A stretch of 64,000 bases of DNA from Dromaius novaehollandiae (GCF_036370855.1 NC_088099.1:140499517-140563516); one strand, 5' to 3'. Numbered from the stretch's first letter, positions 1 to 13,300 are shown. The notes: generated from the sequence alone by a model not told the origin. Numbers and translations: made by a program.

Positions 1-8
1 TACTCTAC

Positions 9-174
9 CTGCTTTTCACAGCATCTACAGCCCCCAGAAGCTTTCTTCATATTGTTTTCAACATCTAGAGCCCTTTTGGGATATGATCTTTCCTTTTTAG
101 TCACACTCCCCCGGCAGAGAGGACAATGTGTTCCACTTTCTCTGATAGCTGTCAAGAAGCACTTCCTGCAAAAC
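9..174 (-). CDS. RNF138: RNF138 coding exon 2
   Basis: 166 nt, preceded by AG at 175-176 and followed by GTAGAG at 8-3. It translates in frame to the second half of the RING (FCRKC, CPLCRG) and the start of the linker, ending in the CRCCEKQ segment that begins the first zinc-finger region. Confidence 0.93.
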
Positions 175-1321
175 CTAAATTGAAAAGTTACCACAAACAC
201 AGATTAACAAAGTGAAAGAAGCTGGATATTTTGTGTTAAAAGAGAGCTGCACGATTATTGGGGGGGGGAGATACATATCAGAATAAAGGTTTGCTGAATA
301 TAAAACCTTATAAAAATATAAGTAAAATAAAACAGTGGCACTTACAAAAATGTAACTGTAATTCCCCTACTGAAATTAGGGGAACTTGGCAAAGCATTTT
401 AGGTAGATCTTACTATTTACTGTCTACTGTTCCTAAACTGTGCATCAGATTGATCATTAATGAGATATTAAACGGTGTAGTTGGCATGCGATATTGCAAA
501 AGTTTTTATCAGTAACTCCTGTTTATTGTCCTCGAGCAGAGCCAAAAATAATGCAAAGCTTCATTTAAGTGTTACTAAAGATTTCAATTCATAAGCTTTT
601 GCATTTCTCCTTACCAGCATACAGACCATTTTCTTTTCCTTGAAGCAGAGTGTATCAACTGCCAAAGCTATTTTGTGTTTTTACAAACTATTAGTTTGTA
701 ATTAAATGTTTCTCTGAAAGAAAAAAAAAATACTTTTCCACTGTGAGCACAGAAACGGAAAGAGAGAACAGCTAAACTATGGTCATTTTTCGAAAGTGAA
801 CAGGAAACTATAAAATTAAAAATGCAAGTTTCGTTAGATTTGTAAGATGTTTTCAACTGCAGTAAAACTTGGCGATCATTTATAGGACTGACAGAGACAA
901 GATGTGGCTTTTTAAACTGATTAGTGCTCATTCACTACAAAAGAAACGGGTGAGAAAAAAACCAAACACTCATGTAACACTTGAGACGCAAGCTTTAAAC
1001 CGGGCCGTGACGGAGGCGTGTCCATCCACAGCGCAGGTGTTCCCGAGGGCTCAGCTGACCCGGCTGCCGCACGTCTCCTCTCCCAGGACGGCCGCTTCAG
1101 GCCGAGCATCAGAAAACGGGGGCGCAGAGCAGCAAGAGGCGCCCAGCCGGGGGGAGGCAGGCGCCGCTGGGGGCGCGGGGGGAGGCAGGGAGGGAGGCAG
1201 GCGCAGATACCCACACGTGCTGGCAGTTCATCGTCCTCACGGGCGTTTTGAACACCTCCTGGCAGACGGGACAGTAAAAGTCATCCTCGCTGAAGCACGC
1301 CGCGGCGGCCTCCTCGGCCAT
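9..1321 (-). CDS. RNF138: RNF138, E3 ubiquitin ligase, first two coding exons (gene continues left of window)
   Basis: RNF138 is a nuclear RING-type E3 ubiquitin ligase with C2H2-like zinc fingers and a C-terminal UIM, known for promoting DNA end resection and for modulating Wnt and inflammatory signalling. Here join(complement(1215..1321), complement(9..174)) encodes residues 1-91. The protein opens MAEEAAAACFSEDDFYCPVC, and the RING finger follows: CPVC pair, CQH, then FCRKC and CPLCR from exon 2. The start codon at 1321-1319 lies in a CpG island and gives the family's usual short acidic leader before DDFYC. Exon 1 ends in phase 2 at CACGT before a GTGGGT donor; exon 2 is entered after AG with a single G, restoring the run HVFCRKCF. 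Exon 2 ends CCEKQ in phase 0 before GTAGAG. Zinc fingers and UIM lie outside the window. Identity is secure from the match to human RNF138 as remembered; transcript ends are not visible. Confidence 0.95.
175..1214 (-). other. RNF138: RNF138 intron 1
   Basis: AT-rich for most of its length, with a short poly-A/T tract near 720. The part next to exon 1 (about 1000-1214) belongs to the CpG island and has clustered G runs on the plus strand at 1149-1204. No further exon recognised. Confidence 0.85.
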
Positions 1322-2450
1322 GGCAACACGTCCGGGCCTCTCTGTGGGTGCGGGGACAGGGGAAAAAAAAAAGAACAAAAAAAAAAATGTCCCACCCTGG
1401 CGGCCCCTGCGGCGGCCTGGGGGCGCGGGGGCCGGAGAAGATGGCGGGTGGGCACCTGGCACCAGGTGGGAGGCCGGGCCGCGGGGCGGGCGGATGGGGG
1501 AGGGGGCCCGGCCTGCCCCGCCTCCCCCCGCCGCCCCGCGAGGCGCCGCCGCCGCCGCGCTCCCCTCCGCCCCTCTACCTGGCCGTGCCCGCGCAGAGAG
1601 CGCCTGGGGCGGGTGCCGCCGCCGCCGCCGCCGGGGCGCGTCCGAGCCGCTCAGGCGCAGCGGCAGCCGCGTGCCATGCTGCGCCCAGGCCCCGCCGCTC
1701 TCCCGGGGGGCAGGGGCGGGACCGGGGCCTGGGGCGGGACCGGGTTTCCATGGCGATTGCCTCCCGGCCCGGCGGGACTGTTATGACACCACTGGGCGGC
1801 CTCCCTCCCTCTGCCCGCCCGAGGGCCGCCCCGCCCGGCAACGGCGCCGGCCCGCTCCCTCCCCGCCCCCGCCGCGCTCCCGCGGGGCCTCGCCGGCGCC
1901 GCGCACCTCCCCTTCCGCAGCAGCCCCCGGCGACGGGGCCGCCGGGCCGGGCCGGGCCGGGCCGAGGTCTCCCCGCCCGGGGGGTCGCGGGGGAGGTGCA
2001 CGGTCGCCGCTCTCGGCGTGTGCCCGGCGCGGGCCGCGGCTGCGGCGGCGCCGTCGCCCTTGTGCCCGGCGCGGCCGCGCTGCCCCGCGGGCGCCGCGGC
2101 TCCGGCACCGCGTAAACGCGGCGGGGGCGAGGGGTCTAGTGAGCGGGGCCCCCGGAGCAACCCCCCCTTCCCGTCCCGCTGCGGTGCCGCTGCCCCCCGC
2201 GGCGAGGGGCGGTTCGAGGGGCGGCGGGGAACAGCGGCCTGCGCCGCGGGGCGCCGCCAGGGACCGCCGCAGTGCCCGCCCCGCGCTGGGCCGCCGCGGC
2301 CCGGGCACCCGGCGTCGCCTCCCGGCAGGGCGGCGCGACTGCACGCTGCCCTCCGCCGCCGCGGCGTGGGGTGGTTAAGGCTTCCCGGCCCCGAAACGTC
2401 TCCAGAGAGCGAAGCCAGCTCTTGGCGAGGTCTTGGCATCTGGCCTTCCA
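1000..2450. promoter_or_regulatory. CpG island and promoter region of RNF138
   Basis: A very GC- and CpG-dense block covers RNF138 exon 1 and about 1.1 kb upstream of it on the minus strand, flanked sharply by AT-rich DNA. No TATA box stands out, as is usual for CpG-island promoters. A YY1-like core (AAGATGGCGGG) lies at 1438-1448 on the plus strand, about 120 bp upstream of the start codon and opposite in orientation to RNF138. The long reading frames on both strands here are a result of few AT-rich stop codons, not genes. Confidence 0.85.
1215..1321 (-). CDS. RNF138: RNF138 coding exon 1
   Basis: 107 nt, codons 1-35 plus two bases. It holds the first half of the RING finger (CPVC and CQH). 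The donor reads GTGGGT just left of 1215. The reading frame continues open past the donor, but the extra residues do not resemble the family, so the splice is preferred. Confidence 0.93.
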
Positions 2451-5400
2451 AGTGGGGCCCTTCAGATGGCGCAGTCCTTCCCGCTTTTTACATCCTTTCT
2501 CCATGGTCTAAATTCATTTCCATTTTGAACGTGCAGCTGCTGCCAACACAGATGTGAAAAAGAGCACAGGCCCCCAAAGCAGCTGCAGAGAGGGACTAGC
2601 AAATAGGTCTGGTGCAGGCACCATTACTCACTGCGAGATTAAAGACACACGACCAGCCAAACTGGACTGTTTGCACTTCTCATTCAGGTGGTGGCAGCTA
2701 AGGAAAAGTCTGTGAAACTATCTGACAGTAGGAAATCAGGAAAGTGTTCACCAGCAGCTTCTGCACAAATAGTAAAATAAGCCATTTCTGGACACTTCTT
2801 AATGACAAACTAGTTGTTCAGACTTTAATGCACTAACAAAATCATTAAACAAGTTTAAGCCAAATCATAACAGTCAGGAGCTTCAATTATTAACTAGGTG
2901 AATATTTTTCAGCTACCCTTTGTAGCACTACTAAATTTAGGACTTTATGTCAGGAAGCTCTTACAGGTGTTAAATGTTCAACACCAGGTATGGCATGGTA
3001 TATCGATGAAACTGGATTTTGCTAATATCTCTGCCTGAGAAAAGCTGACGCCTACGCAAAAGAACAAAGTATGTTTGTGCACTTCGCTCTCCCCTGTGGA
3101 AATGCTGGTGGAAACGCGCATGGCGTAGCCATGTATCTGTGCTAGCGGCATCAGCTGCCGAAAAAGGTTCAGATGATTTAAGGGAAGATGTGCCCGTGTA
3201 GCTTGCCACAACCTACTCAGGAATGCATCTGACATGTCGCTGTGGTGATCTGGATGTCACCCAGCATAAGCACCTCATCCCTTCAGCTCCGAGCAAGCCT
3301 GACAAACAGGGTGATTTACTGAGCGATTTACTTTCTGTGATGTATGTAGGCTCCATGTATGGAGCACTTTCCATACATACCTGTCCGCTGCCTATGTCAA
3401 AAATGTTTTTTTCTGGGTCAAAGACTTAATTTCTTAGGGTAAGAGAAAAATAAATTGCATTTACATATACATGGGTTTTGGGAAGGTTAGTTTAGTAGTT
3501 TTCAGAAAGTCATTTTTTGTAAATTGACTAATCCTAGCAGTAATTTTAGGTGTAGTTTTAGCAAAACTCCTAGCAGTAATTCAGCAGTATTCCTGTCCAT
3601 GTGCTTTTTTCCAGGAGGAGGGATTATGATCCTATTATTATAGTGGTATAATTATGTCATTGATTTTCTCTGAGTAGAGAAGACTTTGGACCCGTTAAGT
3701 ACCTCTAGCACTGACCTCCCTTGAATGTGGCAACCTCCCTTTAGTCAGCAGACTAAAAATAAACGCTGGTAATACTTTAAAAAGAAACAGATTTGTAGAG
3801 GTTATATTTGCACAGATTACATTAATTCATAGCAGTTATTTTAATTCATACTAAATCTGAGATTCAGGATTAGTCCTGGTCTCTCACACAAATCAAAGAT
3901 GTGGAGCAAGGGCTGAGGAGAAATGGACCGTTCACCTTCAGTTTCCCTATCTCCTTGGGACAGCAGCTGGCCATACCCCTTGTAGATGTTCAGAGATCAC
4001 TAGCTAGGGGGAGTCCCTCTCTCTAGTCTGAGATTAGGTTTTTAGGTAGGAGAGAGAGCACAAAACACTAAGCCCTGTGATTCACTTATGCCTAACAACC
4101 TCTAGCATTTCAAAACTGTTTAGGCTTCAGAGTCAGAGCTGTTCTTGCACCTGTCAGTGATGAGCAGCAAGATGCAGGTGAAGGATTTGGCTGTGTTTCC
4201 TTATTCAGGATCTGTGCCCATTACTATTAGCTCAGCTATGCTAAAAAATGGTAATATCTCCCATGCAGCTGGTTTTTATCCTTAAAAAAAGCAGAGACCT
4301 AACTAAAGTCAATGATTGCACTAAATACCTTCTTTCTAGACCATGTGAAGGCAAAATTTGAGTCCCTTTATGTACTGGGACATCTGAAATAATGAGTAGA
4401 AGCACCTCTGAGGTAATGGGTGCAGTGAGAGAGTTAAGTCACCTGTGCTGGGACATTTACTGCCTGTGCTTCATGCCAGGAGAAAGTCCAGTGCAAAAGG
4501 GCAGGGCTGGCTGGGCAGGACACCCACGGGAGAGGCCAGCTCTGGGTATTTCACGCATTGCAAACGCATTCCCTCACAGCTGGAGCTGTGCTAGCTAACG
4601 GGGGCATCGCTCCCCTCGTCACTGCTCTTCGGAGAGGCTGCGAAGGGTTAGCTGAGCTGTTCACGTGGATGCTCAGCAGGGGCTGGGCTTGCAAAGAACT
4701 ACTGTTTGCACTGATTAACTTTGCTCTTGTCTCAAATGAAGTAGGAAGCTGAGCCTGTAGATATGAGGGGTAATGAACAGCAGCTGGTGACGGTGGAAGT
4801 ACAGCCAGTCACCTAATTCCTCCTTGAGTAAATGGCCTGCTGCTGTTCTTGCTCTGTTCAGAACATTTTTTGTGCATTTTGTGTGTCAATTATGACTATA
4901 TATGCCTCAGCTGTACAGCTAATTTTGGTATGTCCTATCTATGCTGTCTGCAAATTACATTAAAAGGAAGAATTACAGAAGCCTCCACTGGGACACTATA
5001 AAACCTCCCTCTCTCACTCATTAGAAGGGAGGGCGCATGGCCTTCACCTGCAGTGCGGTGAGGGCTGGCATACGTGCATTTCCTACTCTTTTCAGTCATC
5101 TTGTGTGACTTCAGGCAAGCATGGCTTTATTTCTCAGTTTCCCAGTCTGTAAATAGGGAGCAGTTTTTAATCATTATATAGGGTTGTTATGAAGTTTAAT
5201 TAATTACTATAGGTAAAGAGGGCTAGGTGCTCTGAAGGCAAGTGTTAAACAAAGGCTGAGATTTATTACTAAAAGAACACGATAGGTCCATTTGAACTTT
5301 GTTCAGAAGACTGCAGTATTTATTGATTAGTAGCTTTTGGCAGGGGGAAGAAATTGTGCTGATGACCTCAAGGAAGTAAACTACAGGAAGATATGTGTGA

Positions 5401-7238
5401 AGGCCTATTCATGCTGTTGCGTGAACGTTATTGTAAATCTTGATCCTTTAATAAAGCTATGACCTTGAAGTTGACAACTAGTATGCCATGGAGCAATATA
5501 TAGCATGGTATCAGCCTTGTAAATCCTGCATAGTTTTTGCCATGGAGATAGACAACATGTAAAAAGAAATCGGGCTGCTGAAATTTATTAAACACATTTA
5601 TTTGAAGGAAAGCATTTTAAATCAGACTTTTTAGATGAAGTCAATGGTCCTACCAACTTTTTGTTCCTCATGATAAAACACATTTGCAAAATGCAATCTC
5701 AGCAATGAAAACTTGTAGAATTACTCATAAAATTTGGCGGTTTGCTGGTGGCAGCTGCTACTGAAAAGGCACACTTCAGATAGCCTGTATACAACTATTC
5801 TTTTGGTTGCTTATTTGGCAACAATGATCCTCTTACAAGAATAGTGTGTCTCCTTGTCAGTATGGGAGTGGTGGGTAGCTGGGGTTCTGTGGGAGCTGTC
5901 AGAGATTTAGGAGGGTGTAAGAGGAAGGACTATGAGAAAGCTGTGTAACTGCACAGACTAGAAGGTGCCACATGCAAGGGGAAGACTGTCCTTTGCTTTT
6001 GCTCATTGTATTTGTATCACTACCTACAGACAACATTTGCAGCCACAGATTAAACAGAAAAGAACATTCCTGAGGCAGTAACTTACTAAGAAATACATAC
6101 AAAAAATTCTCAATAAATTTTGAATGTGCAGGGAGCCATAAGCCCAACTATTTATATACCAATCTATTTGGCCCCTTGACTTCTGACAGAACAGAATTTT
6201 TTTAGTTACTCTTAAAATGAAATGTTCCCACAAGTTCCACACTTTGGACCAGCTCTGCCCATCTTTCTAATTGAGTTTTCATTTTCATCCAAGGACAGAT
6301 GTTAACGAGGAAGGAGAGGGAACTTCCCAGGCACATGAAACATTGAATCTTTCTGTCTCCCAAACAGAAGACTTTCCAATTTCAAAAGGAACTACTCCAG
6401 ACCTAAAGTCCCCCAGACATTTCCTTGTTAACATACTACCAATAAGCTACTTTAATCAGTGTACATGTTTCTATGCAAGAATGTGAATTTTAATTTCTTA
6501 CAGATCAACTGCATCTTTAAAAAATACTATGTTAAAACTGTACATATACAAAAAACTTCATAGTTTTCTTACAAAAATTAGATAAAATTTGTTAACTTAC
6601 ATGGTAAGAGAATACAGGTTAGTTAAACGACCCTGTCAACCTCCTCAACAGGTTTTCTTAATAATTATTTACTCACTCCTTGCTTTTTTTCCAAGATGGC
6701 TTTTACTTACCAATTGCTAAGTGTGACCCTCATCTTGCAAACACTGTAAATGAAATATATGCACGTTCCTATGGGGTTAGTAATACGTTATTGATACTGT
6801 TTCATTTTTTTGTTGTTGTTGTTCCAATTTGTTTGGTGCTGTAGAATCAGAAAAACTGTTGCTTGTCATCTGTCTCTAGCGTTGCACTGGCATCAGTATT
6901 TTGAGACTGGCCCAGATTGTAGCTGAAAACAAACAAGAGGGCTGCCGTAAAAGCCAGTGTATCCATATACTGGACAGAGTAAGCTCAAGCAAACAATGAC
7001 GATTCCATTGGAGGTGGAGAAAATGACAATATTTCTGTTTTTCCTTATTCTTTAAAACATTTTTGGACTAAAAAATTGAAATTTAATTAAAAATAATTAA
7101 GAAAAAACAAAACAATGCTTAAGAAAAAACATTTCTAGATGTAAGCGGGTTGCTGACACCCCATTAATTACAAAAAGCTAGACTTTACTCTCCATGGTTA
7201 ACCACAGAACATCATCTTCCATTCTTCCCCAGTACTTG
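2451..7238. other. Spacer between RNF138 and the RNF125 stop codon; contains RNF125 3' UTR
   Basis: AT-rich, without a recognisable exon. The proximal part must carry the RNF125 3' untranslated region, whose end is not fixed. Minus-strand AATAAA signals (TTTATT on plus) occur near 5584, 5597, 5323 and 5123, and a weaker ATTAAA near 6488. The most upstream strong pair, at about 5584-5602, would give a 3' UTR of roughly 1.6 kb. Nothing else supported. Confidence 0.5.
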
Positions 7239-7331
7239 TTACGTGCTGTTTGGATGATTTACATTCACATATTCTAAGAATGGCCTGTCTAGAACTGTTT
7301 CAATAAGAACTTCTTCAACAATGTTTATGTC
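7239..7331 (-). CDS. RNF125: RNF125 terminal coding exon (UIM)
   Basis: 30 codons and a TAA stop (7241-7239), after a TTCTTTCAG acceptor. The translation runs [20 protein letters not shown] then [10 protein letters not shown], aligned with the human UIM tail. The residue that is Ser in the human UIM (DRSLLEY) is Pro here, codon CCA at 7283-7281. Entry is compatible with phase 0, so exon 4 can also be joined to it directly in frame. Confidence 0.92.
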   Translation of the reverse strand, partial: DINIVEEVLIETVLDRPFLEYVNVNHPNST

Positions 7332-10300
7332 CTGAAAGAAAAAAGATATTTTATTGAATATCAAGATACCAATTAATGTGTTAATAGATATATTTTTGAC
7401 TGCTTAGTCTAAAATTCAACAAAATACTGGTTTCAGTGAGTTTACATCCATGTGTAAAGTTTAGTATTTGTTATAGTATTTGTTAATCTTTGCCTAGCTT
7501 TCTACTCCTTAGCGTTAACTGCAATGTAAAGGAAGAGAAATTTATTTAAAATAAGTAAAGGAGATCATCAAATGCAGACAAATAGATGAACTGATTATGC
7601 AAAACCCAACAATTCTAATGCTATTTATTAAAGAGTCCAATTCTGGTGATGCATGTTATACTATTACATATATAAATAAATACTCAGGCTATACTTTATG
7701 AAGATAAATGTGGGTGCTCTCATTAAAATGTGATCTACATATGTCTATTTCTGTTACATGCATGAACTATGGGTCAGAATCATAAAGATGATTCTTTACT
7801 GCCCCTTCCCCCACTTGAACATCATTTTCTTTAGTCCTTTTGTCCCGTTAAAAAAAAAAAAGTGCATCTTTATTTGGGATCTTGTCTGGGTAGGCCTCCA
7901 ACAAATATAGGGGAGCATTAACTAATGCTCTTGAGAAACTCCAATAGCATGCTAATACTTGCGAGGCATTTTCCAAGTTACCGTCCAGTAAGGTAACAAA
8001 CAGGTTCAGCACTTTTCAGGATTCAAGTAAAGCTGTATTGTCTTAAGTTCTTACAGAAAAAAAATGGGCTGTTTAAACAACTTTCGCTTGAAGTACATGG
8101 CTTTTTCATTAGATAGTAACAGAACTGAGGACAGATTCCATATGCTGGCTCCTCTGAGTACTAGACTGCTGTTTCCATAAACATCTGCTATGCTTCATGG
8201 CCTACTCATTTTTTTTTAATGATTCCTTGATCGTAAAAGAGGTGGAGGAGAATACACATAAAGAAATCAAGTCAGTAGCTTGCAAATACCGTTACTCTTC
8301 ATAATAGAATGTTCCTAGTTGAAGATGCCTTATAAAATTTCTGCTGCAATAGCTTGGGTCCCTCGGTCCCTCCTAAGTGTTAAATGACAAATTGGACAAT
8401 ACTATAAAGGGAAGGAGGTAAATATTGAGTTTTTATCTTGGCGTTCTTGCAGAAGAAAATATTGTGTGTTTAAAAAACAGAAATGTGAAATAAGTGGAGC
8501 CATTATGGTCAAATGGCATACTCTGAGCAACATGAATACTGTTAGGCAAAATGTACTTTCAGTCCAGCTGTCAATAATGCTAATCTCAGCTGTGTAGTTT
8601 GTGTTTGCAGACATCCCAGAGACTGTCAATTTATGCACACCGCACAGTTAACTCATTCACTTCTACTAGCTAACAAGAGAATAACCATGCCAAAGCTTTT
8701 GTTAAGTTCCCAAGCAGTCTTTGGATGATAGACTGCTTCAGGAAAACACACAGAATTTCTCTGGTTATCGATGACAAATTCATTCATCTGTGCACCTAAA
8801 ACAAAAGTGCCCTAATGCCCTTTATCAGAAGAAAATCTGAATTACTTTCTATCAGTGGATTCTCTGTAGTATAAATAAAAGTTGCAACTGCTGTAACATT
8901 TATTTCTTCAAGCAATACCACGAAAACACTATGTGCATACTAAAAAGACGATTACTGTGAAATATACCATGTGTGAATATACTTGTGTATAATACAATCA
9001 GCCTTATGACCCACTATGATAATGAACATGATACAATACACCAATTACTCCTCTGCCTTTCTTAGAGCTAACAGCCTGATCCATTTATTTTAGCATTTAT
9101 TCTAATGTTTGAAATAAGAGGTTGAAACAACTGGCCAGAATCACTTTATAACCTCAAACAAATTCACAGAAACAGGATCAAACATACCAAAACTTAAAAT
9201 ATACCCCAAAGGGATTTCAGAATTAAAGGGAAGGGTCAGTGTGTTGCAGAGGACAACGACGTGTTCCTCACAGCAGTTCCCACTGTTTGCTTTGTGTTAA
9301 TGGCGTAGTGTCTGTACTTTACATACCAACTAGAGGTAGATTTAGCACATGTATTTAGAGCAGCATGAGTTGGGGATCACTTTTTCAGTTCCCTGCTTAT
9401 GATTTTTTTTACATTATTTATGGGCAAACATAGTTCTGACTATTGGTTTTGCATTAGGTTTCAAAGAAATGTGCAATGAAAAGACCATAAGGCTGTATAT
9501 ATACAACTCTGGAGTTAATAAAGGAGTATTTTCTAAGTTTTAAGGCTTAATTCTGCTCCACAGCTATACAGTACAATCATTGATGAATTTGTTCTAAGTG
9601 GGAAAAATAAGAGAGTATAGTCTGATAGGTGTAATACAAATTATTGACAATTATTTCCATTGACAAAGTTAATGCAGAGTCCAATTTAAAAATACACAAT
9701 TTTCAAAATATTATTTGTTAAAGTATTAACTATGATAAAGGTGAACACAATATACACTTATGAGCAATTGTTTTCTTTATTTTACTCAAAACTCTGACTA
9801 CAAGCTAACTCATTAATTTGAACATGGTTAAAGTGATGAAAAGCTAAGCTGCAATGTAAGAGAAAATGGAGTGGGTTCCCCCCATCCCACCCACTGAAAT
9901 AGATGGAAGCATTGGCTGATTTGTGTACAAGCCATTCAGTTGTAACCTCTCAAAGTTCTCTTGTGTGGCACATTAGAACTTGAATATAAAGTGCCTGAGC
10001 AAATAATAATTAGGGGAGTAAACTATACCTGCTGAAGTTCTGGTCTACACATTATAGGACTCAATGCTACTAATTGGTTTGCACAGTAAGTTCGTAAATA
10101 AAGTAAAGTAAATAAAGTAATAAAGTTAAAAGTAAATTGGTTTGCACCTCTCAGCCTACCTGGGGGTTCAGAATTAAGCTGTTTAGTGAAGTTATCTTAA
10201 CTTAAAAAGAAAAAAAAAATCCCCCCAAACCCTGCAGAAGACTCCTGTATATGCCACATAAGCATTTCTCCAATTGTAACCCAAAACCACAGATTAGAAT

Positions 10301-13300
10301 AGACAGAGAATGCTGCACATGAAGCTGCGTTAGGTCAGTAGAGAGAAACGGTACATATGCAGATAAAAAGCAGGCAAGTCACTGAACCTAGTAAGGCTGA
10401 TTTTCTTTGCCTACTGGAAAAGCAAGCCATAGTCTAAGGGGCCAAACTTAACACTTTTTTGAAGGATAAGTAACCATTTGCTGTATCAATTGAAAGATTT
10501 CTTAATGCCATTTTCTAGTGCTCCTACCACTGCTCACAATGATAGGAGTGTTAATACGTATTACGTACACAGTCACTTGTCTGAGACAGAAGGGCAGAGA
10601 GAATGAATATAGGTATGGTTTTCCTCCACTGCCAAAGCCAATTAAGCAATCAATGTATTTTCTGTTTGCCTATTATCTTTTATCAGTAATGCCTGTAATT
10701 AAATAGACTTAATCAGTTTAACAGGTGACTTTAGTAAAATATATACTTATGCACATTACCACTGCTGTCCTTTCTGATCTGTGGTAGGTGAGACAATGGT
10801 CCATTAGATCATCCTCATCTACTTCGCACTGGCAAAAAGGACAAGAATATCTGGGAATAAGATGTAATATATTGTTAATAGCTGCAAATGTAAATGTAGT
10901 ATTTTTAATACTACAAATAATAAATTAATATTTAGATTTCTTTGGCCAGATGTCACTACAAACTTCTTTAACCACAGCTAAAACATAGCATGGGTTTATG
11001 GCATGTACCTAGGCATGATGTATGCCGAAGTTCAACCTTGCTAATGTACACTTTGAACACTGTAACAAAACTGTATGTGTCAGGATACTTATGCAGCAAA
11101 GCATTAACATAACCATGACTGCAGAATGGAATGGGTAAAATATTGAACACTACAGCTAAAGATGTTTGATAAAAATCATCAATTTAATCTCTGCGATACA
11201 CTTGGAGCCTGAGACCAAACCACCAACTCTCTGGAGCCCTCACTGAGTATTGACACTTCTTTGCAGAGGATTGCTACTTAGTTATCAGTACTGAGTATGG
11301 TCTTGTCACCTGGTGGAAGCAATGCTTTCACATTAGTGCAGTTTTCAAATATGGGTGCATAAAAGGTCTAGTCTTTCTGAGCATCAGAAGAAGAGCTGAG
11401 AAGTAGATGAGTCTTCTTAGCAAACAACCTGAACTATATGTCATTTTAGGAAATCAAATAGCAAAAAATATAGGGTCTTTAAATCATATAAATCATTTGC
11501 ATTAAAGACATTTTAATAATGATATCAAAAATTGTTCCTAATCTTTAATGGACAAAACTAAAGTCCACTGAACTTCAAGAACTCAGTCATTTTAGAATGG
11601 TCTAAATTCATTGATGCCTAATCGACTGATTTAGCAGGTCCTACCCTAAAAGAGAATGAAAAGGGACAAAGAATTTTGACCTTCTGACATACATATAAAC
11701 ATAAGAAAAGCTTATTCCCTGTCTTCTTTAGGGAATGCCACCAATTTATCACTATTTCCCTGCTAACACGAGTTCTACCTGAAAACTATTTATGAAGAAC
11801 AAATCACTACAAGATAGCCAATTACATTATTATTAGTCTTATTCCATTCTGGAAATGGCCAATATTTTCAAAGAGTTTTATTTGAAAGCAAATATCCTTT
11901 CCCCCTCACCACCTAAGAAAAATAGCAAAAAGCTGCTACTTATATTTTGTATTTTAACTTGTCAAAATACTGTTGTATCTACAAAATTGGCCATATGGAC
12001 CTAGAGTCTATCAAAAAAATGTAAAAAATGCAATCAAAATATATTACTTTATACTCATACTTAAAAAACCTTATCAGTGACCGTTTTAAGTCATATTTGA
12101 ATACAATGATTAAAAATATTAGAAGTGGATTCATGTTGTGTTCTATGAAATGGAAACATGTTCCAATTAAAAAAAAAAAAAAAGAGAGAAGATATTAGAG
12201 AATTTGTGAATGAATCAGAGCATTTTTTTCCAGACTGACTTTACTACTTTGTGATAACAAACTCTAAAGTATGTTCACAATGTCATCATCACTGAGGTCT
12301 ACCTTGTTACTGCATCTCCAGGCTCCTGTAGAGGTCCATATTTTTTTAGATATTCTTCACAAGTTCTTAAATGAGCTCTCATTTCACTCAGACATACCTA
12401 GGCAATGAGAAGAAGCAATTTGTTATGTTTTATACCATGACACACATAATTCATACATCACTCAATGTTTTCTAGTTCAAAGCCTTACTACAACATCATG
12501 GCTAAACCTAGGGAAAAGCTCATGAATACATGATTCCTTCTTTTAACTGGCCCAATTCCTCAAGCATTATGTTACTGGCTTAGTGTTGCTCTCATATACT
12601 TTATAATAATAACAGTCATCTTATGAGAGTAAAGTGAATTAGAGTGAAGTAATTCGTTTGTGGTGATTTTGTACGTTCCTTGGACTGGTCCTTCATATTT
12701 TGCAATGACATTTTGAAGTCAGTACAGAAACACTACTAGCTTGGGCAGGGAGGGGAAACCCTCCCAGGTAACAACTTGCTCTGTCTTAATGGTGCAAATC
12801 CAGACCAACTCCAGTAAAAATGAAAGTTTGCCAACTTGAAGGCCAAATTCTGATCTCAATGAGGCCAACAGCAAAACCTCCATTCATTATGTGTAAGATT
12901 TGTGTTTTATATAGATGGTGCTACTAGCTATCCTATTTCCTCTAATTCACAACCTTTTTATAAAAAAAATCTTATTAAGCACAATCATGAGGTGCTTTCT
13001 ATGAAGGGAAACAATATGAAGTGACATGAAATCACCATGCTGAGGTATTAAAAACAGAAATAGTGCAAAGGTATTTGTATTACTTATAGATCATTTCATA
13101 TTTTTAACCTTCAAACACTGTGATTTGCCCTGATGAATCTTGTCGAAGAAATTTAAAATAACCATGCCCTAGATGTCTGCTCTATCCCTCTATCACCAGT
13201 GATCTCCTGACATCAGATACAGCAGAATGAAATGTGCTCATGCCTCAATCACTTAATTGCAAGTTCCACTGTCCAAGTGGAAACTGCAAAAGAAATTAGG

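Noticed and set aside
1320-2557. Long open frames on both strands (up to 352 codons)
   Set aside because: They lie in the RNF138 CpG island, overlap in several frames, and read as Pro/Ala/Arg/Gly-rich sequence with no domain. High GC explains the lack of stops.
8402-8638. Minus-strand frame in the RNF125 interval, tested as the missing zinc-finger exon
   Set aside because: No FCPLC pair, no His-x4-His, and no fitting splice sites.
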